Shown here piece by piece: positions 14,683 through 22,624 of a DNA stretch of 42,513 nt (positions are counted from its first letter, which is position 1; each line of letters begins with the position of its first letter). The stretch is taken from NCBI GenBank assembly GCA_031278275.1, contig JAITKW010000066.1, forward strand, positions 1 through 42,513, written 5' to 3'. The position numbers and the translations under genes are program-made. The notes beneath the pieces are model-generated. The model was not told the origin of the DNA, made no database searches, and saw only the letters and a list, made by a program, of their open reading frames with translations. Origin of the DNA: Candidatus Nomurabacteria bacterium. GTDB taxonomy: Bacteria > Patescibacteriota > Saccharimonadia > Saccharimonadales > Saccharimonadaceae.

Positions 14683-15711
14683 TTATGCGGGGCTAGTCAT
14701 GCTTTTACGCACCTTTTGTTCAATTTCGTCAAGCGAGCTTGGCTTGTCTTTCAAGAATTGTTTGGCGGCTTCGCGTCCTTGCCCGATGTTTTCGTCATTG
14801 TATTTGTAAAATGCGCCAGATTTTTGCACCACATCTTTTTCCACCGCCAAATCCAACACATCGCCGGTTTTGGAAATGCCCTCGTTATACATGATGTCAA
14901 ACTCCGCCAAACGGAACGGTGCTGAAATTTTGTTCTTGACGACTTTGACTTTAGTGCGATTGCCAATAATATCTTCGCCAGATTTGATTTGACCAATACG
15001 GCGAATGTCCAAGCGCACCGAAGCGTAAAACTTAAGTGCGTTGCCACCGGTGGTGGTTTCCGGATTGCCGAACATTACGCCAATCTTCATACGGATTTGG
15101 TTGATGAAAATCACGGTGCTTTTGGTTTTATTGATGATGCCGGTTAACTTGCGCATAGCTTGACTCATTAAGCGGGCGTGCAAGCCCATGTTGGAATCTC
15201 CCATGTCGCCGTCAATCTCCGCTTGTGGGGTCAAAGCTGCCACCGAATCCACCACAATCAAGTCCACCGCACCGGAGCGTACCAAGTTTTCGCAAATCTC
15301 CAATGCTTGTTCGCCGTTATCGGGCTGGGAAATCAACAAGTTTTCGGTATCCACGCCTACACGGCGAGCGTACGCCGGATCCAAAGCATGTTCTGCGTCA
15401 ATAAAAGCACAAGTGCCACCTTGTTTTTGCATTTCAGCAATTGCATGCAGGGTTAAGGTGGTTTTACCGGAACTTTCCGGCCCATAGATTTCAATAATCC
15501 GCCCCTTGGGATAACCGCCACCAAGCGCCAAATCTAAGGACAGCGCGCCCGAATGCAAAAGCTCCACGTCCACCTTGTGTGTTTCGCCAAGCTTCATGAT
15601 GGAGCCGTCCCCAAATTGCTTTTTAATCTGTTCAATCGCCAAACTTAGGGCTTGTTTCTTGCCCGCATTGTCCTGTTTCTCGGGTATTTCTTTGGTTGTC
15701 TTTTTCGCCAT
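14683..15711 (-). CDS. recA: Recombinase RecA
   Basis: 342-residue strand-exchange ATPase. Walker A GPESSGKTT lies at 77-85 and Walker B is LIVVDSVAAL. Loop L1 is near GDSNMGLHARLMSQAMRKL, loop L2 near MFGNPETTTGGNALKFYASVR. The C-terminal domain is present but its acidic tail is short. AAAGAGG precedes ATG 15711. No LexA-type palindrome is evident upstream. The gene sits between rplA and the rpsI-terminated operon; recX or other SOS genes are not next to it. RecR, its loading mediator, is in this window. Confidence 0.98.
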   Translation of the reverse strand: MAKKTTKEIPEKQDNAGKKQALSLAIEQIKKQFGDGSIMKLGETHKVDVELLHSGALSLDLALGGGYPKGRIIEIYGPESSGKTTLTLHAIAEMQKQGGTCAFIDAEHALDPAYARRVGVDTENLLISQPDNGEQALEICENLVRSGAVDLIVVDSVAALTPQAEIDGDMGDSNMGLHARLMSQAMRKLTGIINKTKSTVIFINQIRMKIGVMFGNPETTTGGNALKFYASVRLDIRRIGQIKSGEDIIGNRTKVKVVKNKISAPFRLAEFDIMYNEGISKTGDVLDLAVEKDVVQKSGAFYKYNDENIGQGREAAKQFLKDKPSSLDEIEQKVRKSMTSPA

Positions 15712-15728
15712 ATTACCTCTTTCTTCTA

Positions 15729-15757
15729 TTTATAATCATGATAACGGATTTGCACAA
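15729..15757 (-). promoter_or_regulatory. Possible recA promoter
   Basis: Minus strand TTGTGC (15752-15757), 17-bp spacer, TATAAA (15729-15734). The match is moderate. Confidence 0.45.
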
Positions 15758-15782
15758 AAAAGTCTAACATGAACGAGATAAA

Positions 15783-15832
15783 GGTCTTGTTGCATAACCG
15801 AGACAAATATCCAACTTCTCGGCGTGCAATCA
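15783..15832 (-). terminator. Hairpin after rpsI, carrying the dispersed-repeat box (copy 2)
   Basis: The plus strand starts GGTCTTGTTGCATAAC. CCGAGA (15798-15803) pairs with TCTCGG (15817-15822), and CTTGTTGCA pairs with TGCAATCAAG with one bulge, giving a two-level hairpin in the minus-strand transcript after the rpsI stop. GAATTGTGACA, also shared with the 38-kb palindrome, follows at 15850-15860. It probably ends the infA-rpsI operon; the T-run is weak. Confidence 0.5.
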
Positions 15833-15875
15833 AGTAGCTTCGCAAAAGAGAATTGTGACAAAGACGGCAAGTTGT

Positions 15876-16271
15876 TTAACGCTTTGAGAACTGCTCTTTT
15901 TTGCGGGCGGAACGCAAGCCGTATTTTTTGCGTTCTTTTTCGCGCGGGTCGCGCTTCATTAGTCCAGCTTTTTTCAAAATCGGTCGGAGATCCGGAGCGT
16001 CAAGAGTCAGGGCTTTGGAGATGGCAAGTTTAATTGCGTCAACTTGACCAGCCAACCCACCGCCAGATACACGCACCGTGACATCAAACTCTTTTTGCTT
16101 GTTGGCAAGCGCGAGCGGATCGGTTAGCTCGGCAAGGAGGGTTTTGTTGTCGCAAAGATAAGCTTTGGCCTCGCGATTATTGATAGTAATATTGCCCTTG
16201 CCCTTAATCAAGCGCACCCTCGCTACCGCACCTTTGCGCCGCCCCAGCCCATAAGTATACTTCGTGTTCAT
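15876..16271 (-). CDS. rpsI: 30S ribosomal protein S9
   Basis: 131-residue small-subunit protein whose C-terminal tail reaches the P-site tRNA. Motifs include GLGRRKGAVARVRLIKGKG, the VSGGGLAGQVDAIKLAISKAL block and the basic end KKYGLRSARKKEQFSKR with the terminal KR. The start overlaps the rplM stop by 4 nt. It is the last gene of the long infA operon and is followed by a hairpin. Confidence 0.98.
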   Translation of the reverse strand: MNTKYTYGLGRRKGAVARVRLIKGKGNITINNREAKAYLCDNKTLLAELTDPLALANKQKEFDVTVRVSGGGLAGQVDAIKLAISKALTLDAPDLRPILKKAGLMKRDPREKERKKYGLRSARKKEQFSKR

Positions 16272-16711
16272 GATTTCACCTCAACTTTCTTTGGCGTTTG
16301 CGCCACGTGTGCATGCTCCTCGCCCGCAAACACTTTCAGGCGTTTCAAGCGGTCGTTTAATAATTTATTTTTAGGCAACATGCCACGCACAGCGTTGATG
16401 ATGATTTCAGAGGGATTTTTGGCACGGACTTGGGCGAGCGACAATTCGGTTAACCCGCCTTGGTAACCACTGTGGCGGTAATATTTTTTGTCAAACTCTT
16501 TGCCCCCAGTGACTTGGACTTTGCTAGCATTAACGACTACCACAAAATCGCCGTTATCAACATGTGAGGTGAACGAAACTTTGGATTTGCCGAGCAGTTT
16601 GTCCGCCACCACAACCGCAATTTTGCCAAGCGGAGCAGTGGAAGCGTCAACCAAGAACCATTCTCGCTGAACTTCAACTGGTTTTTGGGAATAAGTTTTG
16701 AAAAATTTCAT
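16268..16711 (-). CDS. rplM: 50S ribosomal protein L13
   Basis: 147-residue early-assembly 50S protein. It has the family segments REWFLVDASTAPLGKIA, the VVVNASKVQVTGGKEFDKKYYRHSGYQGG block, and VRGMLPKNKLLNDRLKRLKVFAGEEHAH. It overlaps both rplQ (4 nt) and rpsI (4 nt), which indicates translational coupling. Attachment of rplM-rpsI behind rplQ is a common bacterial arrangement. Confidence 0.98.
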   Translation of the reverse strand: MKFFKTYSQKPVEVQREWFLVDASTAPLGKIAVVVADKLLGKSKVSFTSHVDNGDFVVVVNASKVQVTGGKEFDKKYYRHSGYQGGLTELSLAQVRAKNPSEIIINAVRGMLPKNKLLNDRLKRLKVFAGEEHAHVAQTPKKVEVKS

Positions 16712-17124
16712 TTTTTATCCTCCTTTGCTATAGGTTTGGGGGTCGCAATTGGTTTTTCAACGGGCTTTATTTCGTCTACAAAACTAATTTCTGCCATTTC
16801 GGCATTGTCGCCAACCCTAAAACCGGTGGTTTTAATTCTCAAATAACCGCTGTCGCGCTTGATTTGAGGTGACAGCACATCTACTAAATAACTGCCCAAT
16901 TCCAGATTATCCAACCGAGCAATCACCAACCTGCGACTTGCCAAAGTATTTTTCTTCGCCAAAGTAATTAACTTTTCCATTGGGCGGCGAATTTCTTTGG
17001 CCTTAGCGAGGGTGGTGTTAATTCGTTGGTGTTGCAACAGCGAACACATCAGCCCCCTCAAAAGGGCCCGCCGTTCGCCATTTTCCCGCCCGAATTTCCT
17101 GCCTTTATAACCATGTCTGTGCAT
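16708..17124 (-). CDS. rplQ: 50S ribosomal protein L17
   Basis: 138 residues. The start is MHRHGYKGRKFGRENGERRALLRGL and the family core LITLAKKNTLASRRLVIARL follows. About 20 residues of Pro/Lys-rich tail (IATPKPIAKEDKK at the end) extend beyond the usual length. It lies one base after rpoA and overlaps rplM by 4 nt. Confidence 0.97.
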   Translation of the reverse strand: MHRHGYKGRKFGRENGERRALLRGLMCSLLQHQRINTTLAKAKEIRRPMEKLITLAKKNTLASRRLVIARLDNLELGSYLVDVLSPQIKRDSGYLRIKTTGFRVGDNAEMAEISFVDEIKPVEKPIATPKPIAKEDKK

Positions 17125-17125
17125 A

Positions 17126-18049
17126 TTAAATACTCAATTCCTTTAGTTTAGTTTTCACTTCTTCCAGCGCTTTGGCACCAAATCCCTTCAATTCTTTGAA
17201 ATCTTGGTCAGACAAAGTCACCAAATCACGAACCGTGTGGATTTGGTTGTTGATTAGCGCATTGGTGGTGCGTGCCGAAAAGCCCAAATCTTCAATTTGC
17301 GTCATCAACCCATTAGCAATATCGTCCTCTTCAATTCCAGGAGTGGGCGCGGCTTCAACTACGGTGCTGCCCGCCAAAGCTTGGTATTGGTTAATCAAAA
17401 TGGCGGCCGCTTCTTCAAAAGCTTCACGCGGCGTAATTGTGCCGTCAGTTTCAATCGTCAATTGCAGTTGTTGCAAATCGGTATCTTGTCCAACGCGGTC
17501 ACTTTCCACCTTAAATCGGCAACGCAAAACCGGCGTAAAAATTGCGTCAATCGCAATCATATCGCTGTGGATTCTTTCCGTAGAGGATTTTTCAATGGTT
17601 TGATAGCCACGCCCAGAATCCACCACAATGTCCAACACAAAGGTCTTTTTTGCGTCATCAATCGTGGCAATCAATTGCTCAGGATTTGAGATTTCCAGCT
17701 CGGCTGGCAACTTGATGTCACCCGCCGTTAATTCACCCGCACCTTTCTTCTCGATATGCACTTCAACCGGAATGTCAGTGTGCGACTTGAAATGAACCCT
17801 TTTTAGATTGAGCATAATGTCCACCACGTCTTCTTTAACTCCCTCAATTGCGGAATATTCGTGCGTAATGCCGTCAATTTTGAACGCCACAATAGAAGCT
17901 CCAGCAACACTAGAGAGCAACACCCTCCTCAAACTATTACCAAGCGTATGCCCATAACCCGGATAAAGTGGACGAACGATAAAAGTAGCACTATTTTTAT
18001 CATGGTCAATTACTTCTTTTAACATTGGATTGTGAATTGTCTTTGCCAT
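17126..18049 (-). CDS. rpoA: RNA polymerase alpha subunit
   Basis: 307 residues. The N-terminal dimerisation domain (about 1-228) includes PLYPGYGHTLGNSLRRVLLSS and the DIVVDSGRGYQ segment. A short linker leads to a complete C-terminal domain (about 245-307; LGFSARTTNALINNQIHTVRDLVTL, then LKGFGAKALEEVKTKL), which binds UP elements and activators. It assembles with the beta and beta' subunits encoded at the right end of this window. It lies between rpsD and rplQ, as in the classical alpha operon. Confidence 0.98.
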   Translation of the reverse strand: MAKTIHNPMLKEVIDHDKNSATFIVRPLYPGYGHTLGNSLRRVLLSSVAGASIVAFKIDGITHEYSAIEGVKEDVVDIMLNLKRVHFKSHTDIPVEVHIEKKGAGELTAGDIKLPAELEISNPEQLIATIDDAKKTFVLDIVVDSGRGYQTIEKSSTERIHSDMIAIDAIFTPVLRCRFKVESDRVGQDTDLQQLQLTIETDGTITPREAFEEAAAILINQYQALAGSTVVEAAPTPGIEEDDIANGLMTQIEDLGFSARTTNALINNQIHTVRDLVTLSDQDFKELKGFGAKALEEVKTKLKELSI

Positions 18050-18067
18050 TTTCCCTTCTTTCTCTAT

Positions 18068-18685
18068 TTAGCGCGAGTAAAACTCAACTATTAATTGTTC
18101 ATTGATGCCTGCCTCAATCTCTTCGCGTTTCGGCGTGCCCACTATCTCAATTTTCATATTTTTGACATCAGTTTTTATCCAACCGAGCGGCTGAGCATCT
18201 GCCGCCGCCACAATGTCAGTTAATTGTTTGAAATAGCTACTGCTTTTGCTTTTTGGTCGGACTTCAATAATATCTCCGGCGTTCAATCTGATAGACGGAA
18301 TGTCCACACGGCGACCATTCAGCAAAAAATGTCCATGCCCAACCAGTTGTCTTGAAGCACGCCTTGACAGGGCGAACCCCGCCCGAAACACGACATTATC
18401 CATGCGAAGTTCCAAAAACTTCAACAAGTTTTCGCCAGACAACCCCTCTGCGGCGGAGGCTTCTTTCATAAGGTTGGCGAATTGCTTTTCCAACAATCCA
18501 TACAAACGGCGCACTTTTTGCTTTTCGCGGAGCTGCGTCAAATACAGCCCGCCCTTGCCAATACGATCGCCAGGTTTTTTGCCAGGTGGACTACTTTTTC
18601 TTGCCAAAATCTTATGTGCCTTGGAAGCTAAAGCAAACCCCTCGCGGCGACTTTGTTTAACGATTGGCGTTAAATCTCTTGCCAT
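18068..18685 (-). CDS. rpsD: 30S ribosomal protein S4 (zinc-less form)
   Basis: 205-residue 16S rRNA-binding assembly protein. The S4 domain contains LELRMDNVVFRAGFALSRRASRQLVGHGHFLLNG. The N-terminal CKLCRREG motif of zinc-binding S4 reads VKQSRREG, and the later pair of cysteines is absent near ILARKSSPPGKKPG, so this is a zinc-free form. It overlaps the end of rpsK by 1 nt. In other bacteria S4 represses the alpha operon; no such site was recognised here. Confidence 0.97.
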   Translation of the reverse strand: MARDLTPIVKQSRREGFALASKAHKILARKSSPPGKKPGDRIGKGGLYLTQLREKQKVRRLYGLLEKQFANLMKEASAAEGLSGENLLKFLELRMDNVVFRAGFALSRRASRQLVGHGHFLLNGRRVDIPSIRLNAGDIIEVRPKSKSSSYFKQLTDIVAAADAQPLGWIKTDVKNMKIEIVGTPKREEIEAGINEQLIVEFYSR

Positions 18686-19122
18686 TACGGTTTCCTTTCT
18701 CCTTTTGGTCTAACCCCACCATGTGGCAGTGCGGTTAAATCTTTAATACTGTTAATTGTGATACCGAAAGGCAGTAGTGCCCGAATTGCGGAATCGCGAC
18801 CCAGCCCAATACCTTTCACAAAAACATCAACGGAACTCATACCAAAATTATTTTTCGCCTTTTCAATAGCTTTTTCGGCAGCCACTTGCGCAGCATAAGC
18901 CGTACCCTTTTTGGAACCACGAAAACCATTAGCACCTGCCGAAGAGATTGCCAGCGCACCGCCTTGCTTATCGGTAATTGTAATAATGGTATTATTGAAA
19001 GTAGCCTTAATATGCATTTCGCCAGCGGGTACAGTTTTTTTGCGACTCTTGCTGGAAACCTTAGTCGGTTTGACTTCTGGGGTTTCTGTTGGTGTAATAT
19101 TTTTCTCGTTCTCTTCTGTCAT
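18685..19122 (-). CDS. rpsK: 30S ribosomal protein S11
   Basis: 145 residues from ATG 19122, chosen because GGAA lies 6 nt upstream; another ATG at 19128 directly abuts that GGAA. A Thr/Glu/Lys-rich N-terminal tail of about 32 residues precedes the core AGEMHIKATFNNTIITITD. GGALAISSAGANGFRGSKKGT and VKGIGLGRDSAIRAL are conserved. Near the end the usual PHNGCRP reads PHGGVRP: the Asn that forms an isoaspartate in other bacterial S11 is Gly. It sits between rpsM and rpsD. Confidence 0.96.
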   Translation of the reverse strand: MTEENEKNITPTETPEVKPTKVSSKSRKKTVPAGEMHIKATFNNTIITITDKQGGALAISSAGANGFRGSKKGTAYAAQVAAEKAIEKAKNNFGMSSVDVFVKGIGLGRDSAIRALLPFGITINSIKDLTALPHGGVRPKGERKP

Positions 19123-19131
19123 AATCATTTC

Positions 19132-19518
19132 CTATGTTTTACTTGCCGCCTTTGGTTGAGCGCCGCCCACCGCAATAGCCTTGCCCTTACGTGTTCTGGC
19201 GTTGGTGCGAGTTCTTTGACCGTTCACCGGCAAACCAAGCTTGTGCCGAACGCCTTTATATGAACCAATATCCTTTAAGCGCTTAATATTGCCAGTCACA
19301 ATTCTCTGCAGACTGCCCTCCACGATGCATTTTGAATCAATAAAGCTGTTGATTTTTTGTTCATCGGCTTCTGTTAAATCTTTGACTCGTTTCGTAAAAT
19401 CAATGCCGACTTCTTTTAAGATTTTTTTACTGGTCGTTTCACCTATACCATAAACATATGTCAACCCCACCCAAACTTGTTTATCTGACGGTAAAGTCAC
19501 ACCTGCTACCCTTGCCAT
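19132..19518 (-). CDS. rpsM: 30S ribosomal protein S13
   Basis: 128-residue protein of the 30S head that contacts the 50S subunit and P-site tRNA. MARVAGVTLPSDKQVWVGLTYVYGIG starts the protein, and YKGVRHKLGLPVNGQRTRTNARTRKG is the signature C-terminal region. Its start overlaps the rpmJ stop (TAATG). Confidence 0.98.
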   Translation of the reverse strand: MARVAGVTLPSDKQVWVGLTYVYGIGETTSKKILKEVGIDFTKRVKDLTEADEQKINSFIDSKCIVEGSLQRIVTGNIKRLKDIGSYKGVRHKLGLPVNGQRTRTNARTRKGKAIAVGGAQPKAASKT

Positions 19519-19634
19519 TAGCCTTGCCTCTGCTTATTCTTGGGTTTTCTTTTATTGATGACACGGAGTACGCCTTTTCTGCGAACAAGAATGTCGTCTG
19601 GACTGATTTTTTTGACACTAGCACGAACTTTCAT
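19518..19634 (-). CDS. rpmJ: 50S ribosomal protein L36 (zinc-less form)
   Basis: This 38-codon gene reads MKVRASVKKISPDDILVRRK, then GVLRVINKRKPKNKQRQG. The framework is L36, but every zinc ligand (three Cys and one His) is replaced: ICDKC is ISPDD, and the later Cys and His positions are Asn and Asn. GGGAGATGACGAAA precedes the ATG. It overlaps rpsM by one base in TAATG and follows infA, the normal order. It is short and easily missed by automatic gene finding. Confidence 0.95.
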   Translation of the reverse strand: MKVRASVKKISPDDILVRRKGVLRVINKRKPKNKQRQG

Positions 19635-19664
19635 TTTCGTCATCTCCCTTAAAATTATTTAACT

Positions 19665-19883
19665 TTAGTAGCGGAAACTAATGCGCCCCTTTGATAAATC
19701 ATACGGGGTTAGCTCCACTTCCACCTTGTCGCCCGCCACTAATCTGATGAAGTTCTTACGCATTCTACCAGAAATGTGAGCAACTATTACATGGCTGTTT
19801 TCAAGTTTTACTTCAAATTGCGTATTAGGCAACGTCTTGACGACCATGCCCGTCAACTTGATTACTTCCTTTTGACTAGCCAT
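19665..19883 (-). CDS. infA: Translation initiation factor IF-1
   Basis: 72-residue OB-fold factor that occupies the 30S A site during initiation. It has KEVIKLTGMVVKTLPNTQFEV, the HVIVAHISGRMRKNFIRLVAGDKVEVELTPYDLSKGRI core and the terminal RISFRY. It is first in the infA-rpmJ-rpsM-rpsK-rpsD-rpoA-rplQ-rplM-rpsI unit. A promoter lies just upstream, giving a very short leader with no Shine-Dalgarno site. Confidence 0.97.
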   Translation of the reverse strand: MASQKEVIKLTGMVVKTLPNTQFEVKLENSHVIVAHISGRMRKNFIRLVAGDKVEVELTPYDLSKGRISFRY

Positions 19884-19896
19884 AAATTACTAGTCA

Positions 19897-19925
19897 AGTG
19901 TACAGGAAAAATCTACAAAAGTAAA
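19897..19925 (-). promoter_or_regulatory. infA operon promoter
   Basis: Minus strand TTTACT (19920-19925), 17-bp spacer, TACACT (19897-19902). The box ends 13 nt before ATG 19883, so the leader is about 6 nt. The -35 overlaps a weak AAAAGT/ACTTTT hairpin that may end the sortase transcript. Confidence 0.6.
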
Positions 19926-19952
19926 TACTTTTTGCAAACTTTTTTGAGATTT

Positions 19953-20651
19953 TTAGCTTTTTAAGACCGCTCGGAGCAGGACGCGCTTGTTGTAGGTCTT
20001 CAAGTTCTCATTCCATTCGCCAATACAAGTGATGATATTCAGCCCTTCTTTACCAGCAACGGCACTTTGGTATAACATCATATCCATGTAATTATTAGCC
20101 TCTTCAAGTGGCACAATGTTATTTTCCACTACTTCATAAATGAAAATTGCGTCATCGCCCCGTTGAACGACTATCTCGTCTTTAGGTACCAAAGTGTTCA
20201 AGTTGTCAAAAATCCCCTCGCGCCTAGTCCCGCCGTTATGCCCGTCCATGAACAGTACGCCACCCGAGCCAGGTTTGGCGCTGTCCCGATACCAGCCCGC
20301 ATCAAAAATGCTGACCGGACTATTGACACGATTATTTTTGATGCCAATTTCAGTGACTCGCGCTTTATTGATGCCGATCTTGGGGATTGATAAATATCTG
20401 GGTTTATCTCTCGCCACTACCCACTCAGCCACTTGTTCTTCCGTGATGGGAGTTTCGTCAATTTCTTCCCCGTCTTCTGTGGTTATAACTTCTTGAACCT
20501 CAACTTCAGAAGTGGTTTGCGCCGTCCTTTCGTCTGCCATTCTTTTTTCGTTGAGTATAATAATTCCCAACATTATCACGAAAACTAACAGCAACAAAAA
20601 ACCGGTGCTACGGAAAATAATGCGTTTAGTGATTTTAACTTTCAGGCTCAT
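19953..20651 (-). CDS. Sortase (class E/F-like transpeptidase)
   Basis: 232 residues from ATG 20651; an ATG at 20666 would add five residues. An N-terminal membrane anchor (about 11-33) is followed by an acidic linker (40-75) and a sortase barrel with DAGWYRDSAKPG. The catalytic triad is H138 in DGHNGG, C209 in IITCIG and R223 in NKRVLLRA, all present. Sortases join LPxTG-like proteins to surface acceptors, so this enzyme should act outside the membrane. The 5' end overlaps secY by 17 nt, so it is likely translated with the translocon gene. adk and map usually occupy this slot. Confidence 0.92.
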   Translation of the reverse strand: MSLKVKITKRIIFRSTGFLLLLVFVIMLGIIILNEKRMADERTAQTTSEVEVQEVITTEDGEEIDETPITEEQVAEWVVARDKPRYLSIPKIGINKARVTEIGIKNNRVNSPVSIFDAGWYRDSAKPGSGGVLFMDGHNGGTRREGIFDNLNTLVPKDEIVVQRGDDAIFIYEVVENNIVPLEEANNYMDMMLYQSAVAGKEGLNIITCIGEWNENLKTYNKRVLLRAVLKS

Positions 20652-22053
20652 TTTTGTAATCATCATAAGTTATCATTAGCGCTCTGGAGTTTAGCTGACG
20701 TAAGCTTTCAAGGGCTACAGTGACCACAATCAATAAACCGGTACCGCTGATGGACAGTTGGGCATTGGGTTGACCAGTGAAAAAGTAAAGCAACAAATCC
20801 GCAACGAATGGCAACATGGCAATCAAACCTAAGGCTAGTGAGCCAAATAAGTTGAGATGATTGACAATTCTGCTGAGATAAGTGGCGGTGTTTTTGCCTG
20901 GTCTTACCCCCTCAATAAAACCACCTTGTTTCTGCAAGTTTTCGGATATTTCTTTGGAATTGAAGACAATACTGGTATAAAAATAAGTGAAGCCGACCAC
21001 TAACAGGAAATAAGCTACGGGGTAAATGAACGACTCCCAAGTTTCGCCCGTAAAAGAACCCGGATTTGGTGCTGAAAACCAAAGGACTAACTTATTGGCA
21101 ACGGCAGACGAGGCATCGGCCGAGCGGAGAACTTGCCCGATAAATGACGGCAATGACAAAAACGCCACCGCAAAAATCACTGGAATAACGCCGGCTGCAA
21201 TTAGCTTAATAGGCAAAATGCTTTTGATGCCGCCATAGGAGCTGTTGCCGTGTACGCGCTTGGCGTAGTTGATGGTGATGATACGTTGAGCTTCGTTAAT
21301 TTTCACTAGCACGTATAATATAAATAAGACTAACGCCAAAAATCCAGCGATGATGGCGAGGGTGTAACCGTTGATTGGCAGGTCAAACCAGCCGAAAACG
21401 CTAATACTGCCGCCACTACCAACGATACTGTTCCAAATAGTAGTAGCAGAAGCGGGCAATTGACTGATAATACTGGCGAAAATAAGAGTGCTAATACCAT
21501 TACCAAGGCCTTGTTCGGTGACCAACTCGCCGAGCCACATTAAAAGTACAGAGCCGGCGGTCATGGCAGTAACGGCGACAATCCACTCCGACATGCTGGT
21601 GGCACCAATATCCGCCGTGTTCGCAGCAAGAACGTTTTGGCGCAAAATGAAGATATAAGCGATGGATTGCAGCACGGCCAGCGGGATAGTCAACATTCTC
21701 GTCCATTGATTTAGCTTGCGCCGTCCGGTTTCGCCATCATTATGCAATTCCTCCAATTTCGGCACGGCTTTAGTGAGCAACTGGATAACGATAGAGGCGG
21801 TGATGAACGGGCCTAAGCCTACTAAGATAATGGAAAAATTGGTTAAAGCGCCACCAGATATTAAGTTCATGAAACCACCCAAATCTGATGACGAAATTGC
21901 ACTCTCAATTGCGGCTTTCATTTTGACTGGGTCAGCAAGCGGAATTGGGACATGCGCCAAAAAACGATAAATCAAAATAATACCAAGTATAATTAGTATG
22001 CGCTTCAACATGTCGCGGTTTTTGAAAGATTTGAATATGGTTTTGAAATTCAT
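20635..22053 (-). CDS. secY: Protein translocase subunit SecY
   Basis: 472-residue channel protein with ten expected membrane helices. The plug/TM2 region is SGGALTNFSIILVGLGPFITASIVIQLL. WLGELVTEQGLGNGIS, the cytoplasmic loop YAKRVHGNSSYGG and FNSKEISENLQKQGGFIEGVRPGKNT are conserved translocon segments. It is separated from rplO by 109 nt that contain a promoter, so it can be expressed apart from the spc operon. It overlaps the downstream sortase gene, whose product needs export or insertion. Confidence 0.98.
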   Translation of the reverse strand: MNFKTIFKSFKNRDMLKRILIILGIILIYRFLAHVPIPLADPVKMKAAIESAISSSDLGGFMNLISGGALTNFSIILVGLGPFITASIVIQLLTKAVPKLEELHNDGETGRRKLNQWTRMLTIPLAVLQSIAYIFILRQNVLAANTADIGATSMSEWIVAVTAMTAGSVLLMWLGELVTEQGLGNGISTLIFASIISQLPASATTIWNSIVGSGGSISVFGWFDLPINGYTLAIIAGFLALVLFILYVLVKINEAQRIITINYAKRVHGNSSYGGIKSILPIKLIAAGVIPVIFAVAFLSLPSFIGQVLRSADASSAVANKLVLWFSAPNPGSFTGETWESFIYPVAYFLLVVGFTYFYTSIVFNSKEISENLQKQGGFIEGVRPGKNTATYLSRIVNHLNLFGSLALGLIAMLPFVADLLLYFFTGQPNAQLSISGTGLLIVVTVALESLRQLNSRALMITYDDYKNEPES

Positions 22054-22109
22054 AACTTAGTCCATTCTAGCATGAATGTAATTAAAAAGGCAATAAATCT
22101 ATCTTTTAT

Positions 22110-22140
22110 ATTATATCAATGCTTTTTTATTAAAAGTCAA
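22110..22140 (-). promoter_or_regulatory. secY-sortase promoter
   Basis: Minus strand TTGACT (22135-22140), 19-bp spacer, extended -10 TGATATAAT (TATAAT at 22110-22115). The leader contains a short CATTC/GAATG hairpin. Confidence 0.7.
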
Positions 22141-22162
22141 TTATTAACGGTCTTGTAAGGTG

Positions 22163-22624
22163 CTACGCTTTGGTAGTCTTGCGCAAAGGAGCTGGTGTTT
22201 TTTCAAATGTGCCGCCGGCTTTTTTGATGGCGGCGATGGCGGATTTGGACGCAAGTTGCGTTTTCAAAGCGATTTTTGCTTTGATTTCGCCACGCAAAAG
22301 CACTTTTACTTTGGTGTATGGCGTGGAAATTAAGCTATTTTTGAACAAGGTGAAATTGTCCACTTCGCCCGTCAAATCGTTCAATCTGTCGGTGTAAACC
22401 AATTCGGCTTTTTTATGCAAACTCTTAAATCCTTTCAACTTTGGGACGGCTTGCACAAAGGCTTTTTGCCCGCCCATGAAACCGCTCGGAAGTTTGTTGT
22501 GTCCCGTGCGAGATTTTTGACCCTTTGTGCCACGACCGGCAGTTTTGCCTTGTCCGGCGGCGATACCCCGCCCCACACGCTTGGTTTTTTTGTGAGTCGT
22601 AATTTTCAAATCATTAAACTTCAT
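22163..22624 (-). CDS. rplO: 50S ribosomal protein L15
   Basis: 153 residues. The glycine-rich basic N-terminus (KKTKRVGRGIAAGQGKTAGRGTKGQKSRTGHN) threads into 23S rRNA, followed by GGQKAFVQAVPKLKGF. The C-terminal globular domain has KVKVLLRGEIKAKIALKTQLASKSA. It overlaps rpsE by 4 nt; rpmD (L30), which normally lies between them, is absent. Confidence 0.97.
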   Translation of the reverse strand: MKFNDLKITTHKKTKRVGRGIAAGQGKTAGRGTKGQKSRTGHNKLPSGFMGGQKAFVQAVPKLKGFKSLHKKAELVYTDRLNDLTGEVDNFTLFKNSLISTPYTKVKVLLRGEIKAKIALKTQLASKSAIAAIKKAGGTFEKTPAPLRKTTKA

